Source: Clostridiaceae bacterium
GTDB lineage: Bacteria > Bacillota > Clostridia > Saccharofermentanales > DTU023
Reading direction: 5' to 3'
NCBI GenBank assembly: GCA_012728535.1
Contig: JAAYEX010000008.1
Coordinates: 1 to 9,782, forward strand
DNA length: 9,782 bases
Part shown: piece after piece, positions 7,229-9,782 of the stretch
How positions within the stretch are numbered: position 1 is the stretch's first letter
Layout: each line of letters starts with the position of its first letter
Program-made: the position numbers and the translations under genes
The notes under the pieces: model-generated
The model's input: the letters and a program-made list of their open reading frames with translations, nothing else
Database searches by the model: none
Told to the model about the DNA's origin: nothing

Positions 7229-7234
7229 ATTATA
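7229..7234 (-). promoter_or_regulatory. possible -10 element for the gltS-like gene
   Basis: A perfect TATAAT on the complement overlaps the region just after the plsC-like stop codon, about 75 bp upstream of the symporter start. I find no convincing -35 at 16-18 bp, so the call rests on one hexamer in AT-rich DNA. Confidence 0.2.
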
Positions 7235-7235
7235 C

Positions 7236-8522
7236 TCATCTATTCGATGAAAGCTGCGACTTAATTTGTTTGATTGTTTCTATAAATTTATAAGCGGAGC
7301 GGGGCTTCTCGTTATAACTCTCATAAACTAACTGGTCACGTGCATCTGCAAACTGTAATCTTTGAGGGCCGATACAATCAACATCATAGATTTGTGTCAA
7401 TGGAAAGCGAAAACGGGCTCCACTCAGGGAATCAAGATATTCCAGTCGATCGGGATAAAGAGCCACGGAGCCTTTAAGTACTTGCTGGTTCTTGCTGGCC
7501 TTAGAGGTTAGTATCAGTGTCTCGTCATCATCGGAAAAAATAGATTGACGCAAATCCATTGCTGCCAGCTTTTTAGCAGTGAAGTCGTCCTTTAATTCAT
7601 TCAGTTGCCACTGATAAAAACTATCCACATGAGGGAATCTTTCAGCGTGAGACTGATCACTGACCGTATCTCCGGCGGCTTCGAAGTAACCTTTGGAATT
7701 GTAACGTAGACGAAAACCACAATCACAAAAGACGATGTCTTTTCTGGATTTCAAAGTTTTCAGTCTTAAACAGGAAGGGCACTTCCAAAAGATGCGTTCC
7801 AAATATTGAGCATAGTTTCGACCCAGATAGCTGATGGTATTCTTTTCTTTGCCGGCGTATGGGTTAGCATCCAAATACTCATGCATTATCTCATCCAACT
7901 CTTCAACTGTATACCTTTCGATATCATCCGCTGTGAGCTTGTAAATAACCCTTCCGCTCATTTTGCCGCGGCGATGAGATCTGGCCCAACGCGGCGAAGT
8001 CAGATAACCACCCTCGAGGCGGTAGAGCAATACCGGTACTTTCAGAATTTTGAGTAATTTTCCGGTAGCTCGGGGAATGGGTTGTTCCGGCCCGCTGACA
8101 GAACGACTGCCACTGGGAAACAGGGCAACTGTATTTCCTGTTGCCAGTTCTAAACTGATGTCCCGCAGGGCCTGCAGATCCTGTTGAGACTTGATGATGG
8201 GAATAGGCGCAACAAGAAAATCGATTATCTTGCTGACGATGCCCAAACGAAATAAATGATCGGATGCGACGAAAAAAATCGGTCTGTTGAAGCTCATTGC
8301 CAGCATCAATGGATCCAGAGAACCTGTATGATTCGACAGGATTAAATAGTTCTCGTTTTTCGGCGCATCATAGCGATAAGCTTTGTAATTGAACAGGATC
8401 CAGATTATCGGGAAGATAAACACTTTGAGAAAAGAAAAAGAAAAACGATAGCGGAATTTGCTGCGATAAGTTGCAGAGGCAGTTCTGCTATTTGTATTTG
8501 TCTTCTTCGAAATCCTAGGCAT
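7236..8522 (-). CDS. PlsC-like lysophospholipid acyltransferase with C-terminal zinc ribbon and PH-like region
   Basis: The 428-residue protein starts with a basic segment and a membrane-inserting stretch (FLKVFIFPIIWILF, 31-44), then a PlsC/LPLAT domain (about 55-215). Motif I is NHTGSLD (64-70, the catalytic His65/Asp70 pair). Motif III is FPSGSRS (135-141), where most relatives have FPEGTRS. Motif IV is KVPVLLYRLEGGY (161-173). The usual motif II arginine appears replaced by Lys111. A four-cysteine zinc ribbon follows: C248-P-S-C251 and C266-D-C268. Residues about 325-425 (LKGSVALYPDRLEYLD onward) look like a small beta-rich PH/GRAM-type domain, ending in an amphipathic helix; this last part is inference. 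The expected role is acyl transfer to lysophosphatidate or another lysophospholipid at the inner face of the membrane. No strong Shine-Dalgarno precedes the ATG, so the start is the least certain point. Confidence 0.82.
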   Translation of the reverse strand: MPRISKKTNTNSRTASATYRSKFRYRFSFSFLKVFIFPIIWILFNYKAYRYDAPKNENYLILSNHTGSLDPLMLAMSFNRPIFFVASDHLFRLGIVSKIIDFLVAPIPIIKSQQDLQALRDISLELATGNTVALFPSGSRSVSGPEQPIPRATGKLLKILKVPVLLYRLEGGYLTSPRWARSHRRGKMSGRVIYKLTADDIERYTVEELDEIMHEYLDANPYAGKEKNTISYLGRNYAQYLERIFWKCPSCLRLKTLKSRKDIVFCDCGFRLRYNSKGYFEAAGDTVSDQSHAERFPHVDSFYQWQLNELKDDFTAKKLAAMDLRQSIFSDDDETLILTSKASKNQQVLKGSVALYPDRLEYLDSLSGARFRFPLTQIYDVDCIGPQRLQFADARDQLVYESYNEKPRSAYKFIETIKQIKSQLSSNR

Positions 8523-8580
8523 AATCTACTTTCGTTTTGCATCTCATTTATATGGGTGTGGCTGAGAGCAAATTACATTA

Positions 8581-8589
8581 AATATAACA
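8581..8589 (-). promoter_or_regulatory. candidate extended -10 promoter for the plsC-like gene
   Basis: On the complement the bases read TGTTATATT, an extended -10 with TATATT (5 of 6), about 60 bp upstream of the ATG. The -35 region is poor; TTTACA lies too close for standard spacing. The rest of the 240-bp divergent stretch 8523-8762 is AT-rich. It holds a 12-bp perfect palindrome TTTATTAATAAA at 8605-8616 and shows no gene on either strand. Confidence 0.3.
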
Positions 8590-8680
8590 TAGCAATAGTG
8601 TAAATTTATTAATAAAAAGTAGATTTTTTGTGAGAATACGGGCTATTGATTCTGTATCATGTACTACAAATGAACAATAT

Positions 8681-8709
8681 TTGATATGATAGGCTTTAGA
8701 AAATAAAAT
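8681..8709 (+). promoter_or_regulatory. sigma-A-like promoter for the L,D-transpeptidase gene
   Basis: TTGATA (8681-8686, 5 of 6) and TAAAAT (8704-8709, 5 of 6) are separated by exactly 17 bp. Transcription would start near 8716, leaving a leader of about 47 bases with GGGAG at 8752-8756 before the TTG start. This is the best-looking promoter in the window. Confidence 0.6.
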
Positions 8710-8762
8710 TAGAAGATGTATAGTATAGATACAATTGCATGCATCTTTGCCGGGAGTTTATT

Positions 8763-9782
8763 TTGACTAAATTTAAAAACATAAAACTAAAAGGAATTTT
8801 GCGGAAATTTTCCTCGATTGCTATGCTTTTATTGCTGGCGTCTATGCTCTTGGCCTGCGTTCCTAATATGCAGAACTTTACACCCTCCGATCCCAGTACC
8901 GGTGAAGCGGAAAGCTCAAATACCAGCTCGACTTCTACAACAAGTGAAGCCGATTCGGCAGTAACTGCTATTGATACTACGCCTCATGGTGAGCCGTTTT
9001 CTTCGCAGCATGTCATTAATGAGGCTACTCTTCCATCCAAAAGCAGACGCGGCACTGGTAGCACAGTGGCATCTCTTACAGATACGAGCAAAACTTCGAC
9101 AACAACAACGATAGCTCCGAATGTCGCTGCCAAGCCTGTTGGTAAAGTTGGAAAAGCTCACTCCATACGTGTATTTGAAGATATGCAAGTTACCGTTATA
9201 TATGGATTAGATGAAGCCAATCAGGAAATACCGATAGAGGCTTTTTATTGTTCCACCGGATATAATAACGCAACTCCAAAAGCTCCTGAGGGCAGGCCCA
9301 TAAGAATCACCGCCTACAGGCCGGCTTACATGAAGTTTTCTTTATTGGGTGACTGCTATGTTCGTTATCCAACGCAAATATTTGGAGATTACTTTTTTCA
9401 CTCTGTTCCGTACGAGTACAGCAGTACCACAGGGCCCAAGTACAACGAATGCTGGATCGGCGGCATGTACGCTTTAGGAAGATATAAAACAACAGGTGGG
9501 TGTATCCGTCTGAGCGTTCGTGATGCAGTCAAGGTTCAGGGCTACGCTTATCCCGGCATGCCTCTTTATGTTTTAACGAATAGTTCGGGTTATTCCTGGC
9601 CGACACCACAATCTGTTCCCGGAGTCCAAACCAGCAGTCCATACAGCTTATCCAGCAGACTTGGCTGGGATCCGACTGACTGGCATCAGGATAACCCTTA
9701 TTTGGGACTACTCAGAGCACCGACTATAAGTGGTGACAAGACCCTGACGCTAGCTGAGGGTTACAAGAAGACATCTACCGGC
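8763..9782 (+). CDS. lipoprotein L,D-transpeptidase (YkuD domain), C-terminus cut by window edge
   Basis: The reading frame is open from a TTG at 8763-8765 to the window end (340 residues, no stop reached). GGGAG at 8752-8756 with a 6-base spacer supports the TTG; the next in-frame ATG falls inside the signal peptide. Residues 1-32 are a lipoprotein signal: basic N-terminus, hydrophobic core, and lipobox LLAC with Cys32 as the lipidated residue. Residues about 33-130 are a Ser/Thr-rich linker, likely spanning part of the wall. A YkuD catalytic domain (about 132-273) follows, with His213 in YFFHSVPYE and Cys247 in TTGGCIRLSVRDA, the expected His/Cys pair of L,D-transpeptidases that form 3-3 peptidoglycan cross-links or attach proteins. 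After a Pro/Ser/Trp-containing linker, PTISGDKTLTLAEGYKKTSTG at the end looks like the start of an Ig-like repeat (inference). The substrate is not determined. Confidence 0.87.
   Translation, partial: MTKFKNIKLKGILRKFSSIAMLLLLASMLLACVPNMQNFTPSDPSTGEAESSNTSSTSTTSEADSAVTAIDTTPHGEPFSSQHVINEATLPSKSRRGTGSTVASLTDTSKTSTTTTIAPNVAAKPVGKVGKAHSIRVFEDMQVTVIYGLDEANQEIPIEAFYCSTGYNNATPKAPEGRPIRITAYRPAYMKFSLLGDCYVRYPTQIFGDYFFHSVPYEYSSTTGPKYNECWIGGMYALGRYKTTGGCIRLSVRDAVKVQGYAYPGMPLYVLTNSSGYSWPTPQSVPGVQTSSPYSLSSRLGWDPTDWHQDNPYLGLLRAPTISGDKTLTLAEGYKKTSTG

Noticed and set aside
7235..7254. Short hairpin at the end of the plsC-like gene (TCATC-GAATA-GATGA) as a terminator
   Set aside because: The stem is only 5 bp, weak, and no U-run follows in the transcript.
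4824..8057. Plus-strand frames of 60-101 codons within the E2-like, gltS-like and plsC-like genes
   Set aside because: The complementary-strand genes carry clear motifs throughout, and the plus-strand translations resemble nothing.
8605..8616. Palindrome TTTATTAATAAA as an operator
   Set aside because: A 12-bp palindrome made only of A and T in AT-rich intergenic DNA is easily expected by chance; noted only as a description of the region.
8916..9492. Minus-strand frames of 61 and 90 codons opposite the L,D-transpeptidase gene
   Set aside because: They lie opposite the Ser/Thr-rich linker and YkuD domain; their Cys/Arg/Ser-rich composition is what the reverse of that coding sequence produces.

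Overview
The window looks like chromosomal DNA of an anaerobic, low-to-mid GC Firmicute, most likely a member of the Clostridia. The reasons are strong AGGAGG-type ribosome binding sites, AT-rich sigma-A-like promoters, a phosphate butyryltransferase/butyrate kinase pair, a molybdenum hydroxylase of the xanthine dehydrogenase type, a GltS-type transporter, and a PlsC-like acyltransferase with a C-terminal zinc ribbon, an architecture I recall from clostridial genomes. I cannot name the species from this sequence. I see no tRNA, rRNA, CRISPR array, insertion sequence or phage gene.

Layout, left to right. Positions 1-2534 carry a leftward operon, xdhA followed by xdhB (the latter cut by the window edge), for the molybdenum and FAD subunits of a xanthine-dehydrogenase-like enzyme in the same order as E. 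coli xdhAB. A 182-bp divergent promoter region follows (2535-2716). It holds a perfect 8-bp inverted repeat lying across both candidate promoters. Positions 2717-4689 are a rightward two-gene operon, ptb-buk, with a 4-bp ATGA overlap. It encodes enzymes that turn an acyl-CoA into acyl phosphate and then into acid plus ATP.

The end of buk overlaps by 22 bp the end of a leftward gene (4668-5651) encoding a stand-alone 2-oxoacid dehydrogenase E2-type acyltransferase domain. Its catalytic histidine position appears to be glutamate. Upstream on the same strand are a GltS-family Na+/glutamate-type symporter (5721-7154) and a PlsC-like lysophospholipid acyltransferase with added zinc-ribbon and putative PH-like domains (7236-8522). 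A second divergent region (8523-8762) separates this leftward series from a rightward lipoprotein L,D-transpeptidase (8763 to the window end, incomplete), which starts at a TTG codon.

How the genes may work together: the xdh and ptb-buk operons share one regulatory region, which suggests (inference only) a link between purine or other N-heterocycle oxidation and substrate-level phosphorylation from an acyl-CoA. The right half concerns the cell envelope and transport: phospholipid acylation, amino acid uptake and peptidoglycan cross-linking. I do not see an obviously novel multi-gene system. The most unusual items are the E2-like protein with an altered active site, the domain-fused PlsC homologue with altered motifs, and the shared dyad between xdhA and ptb.
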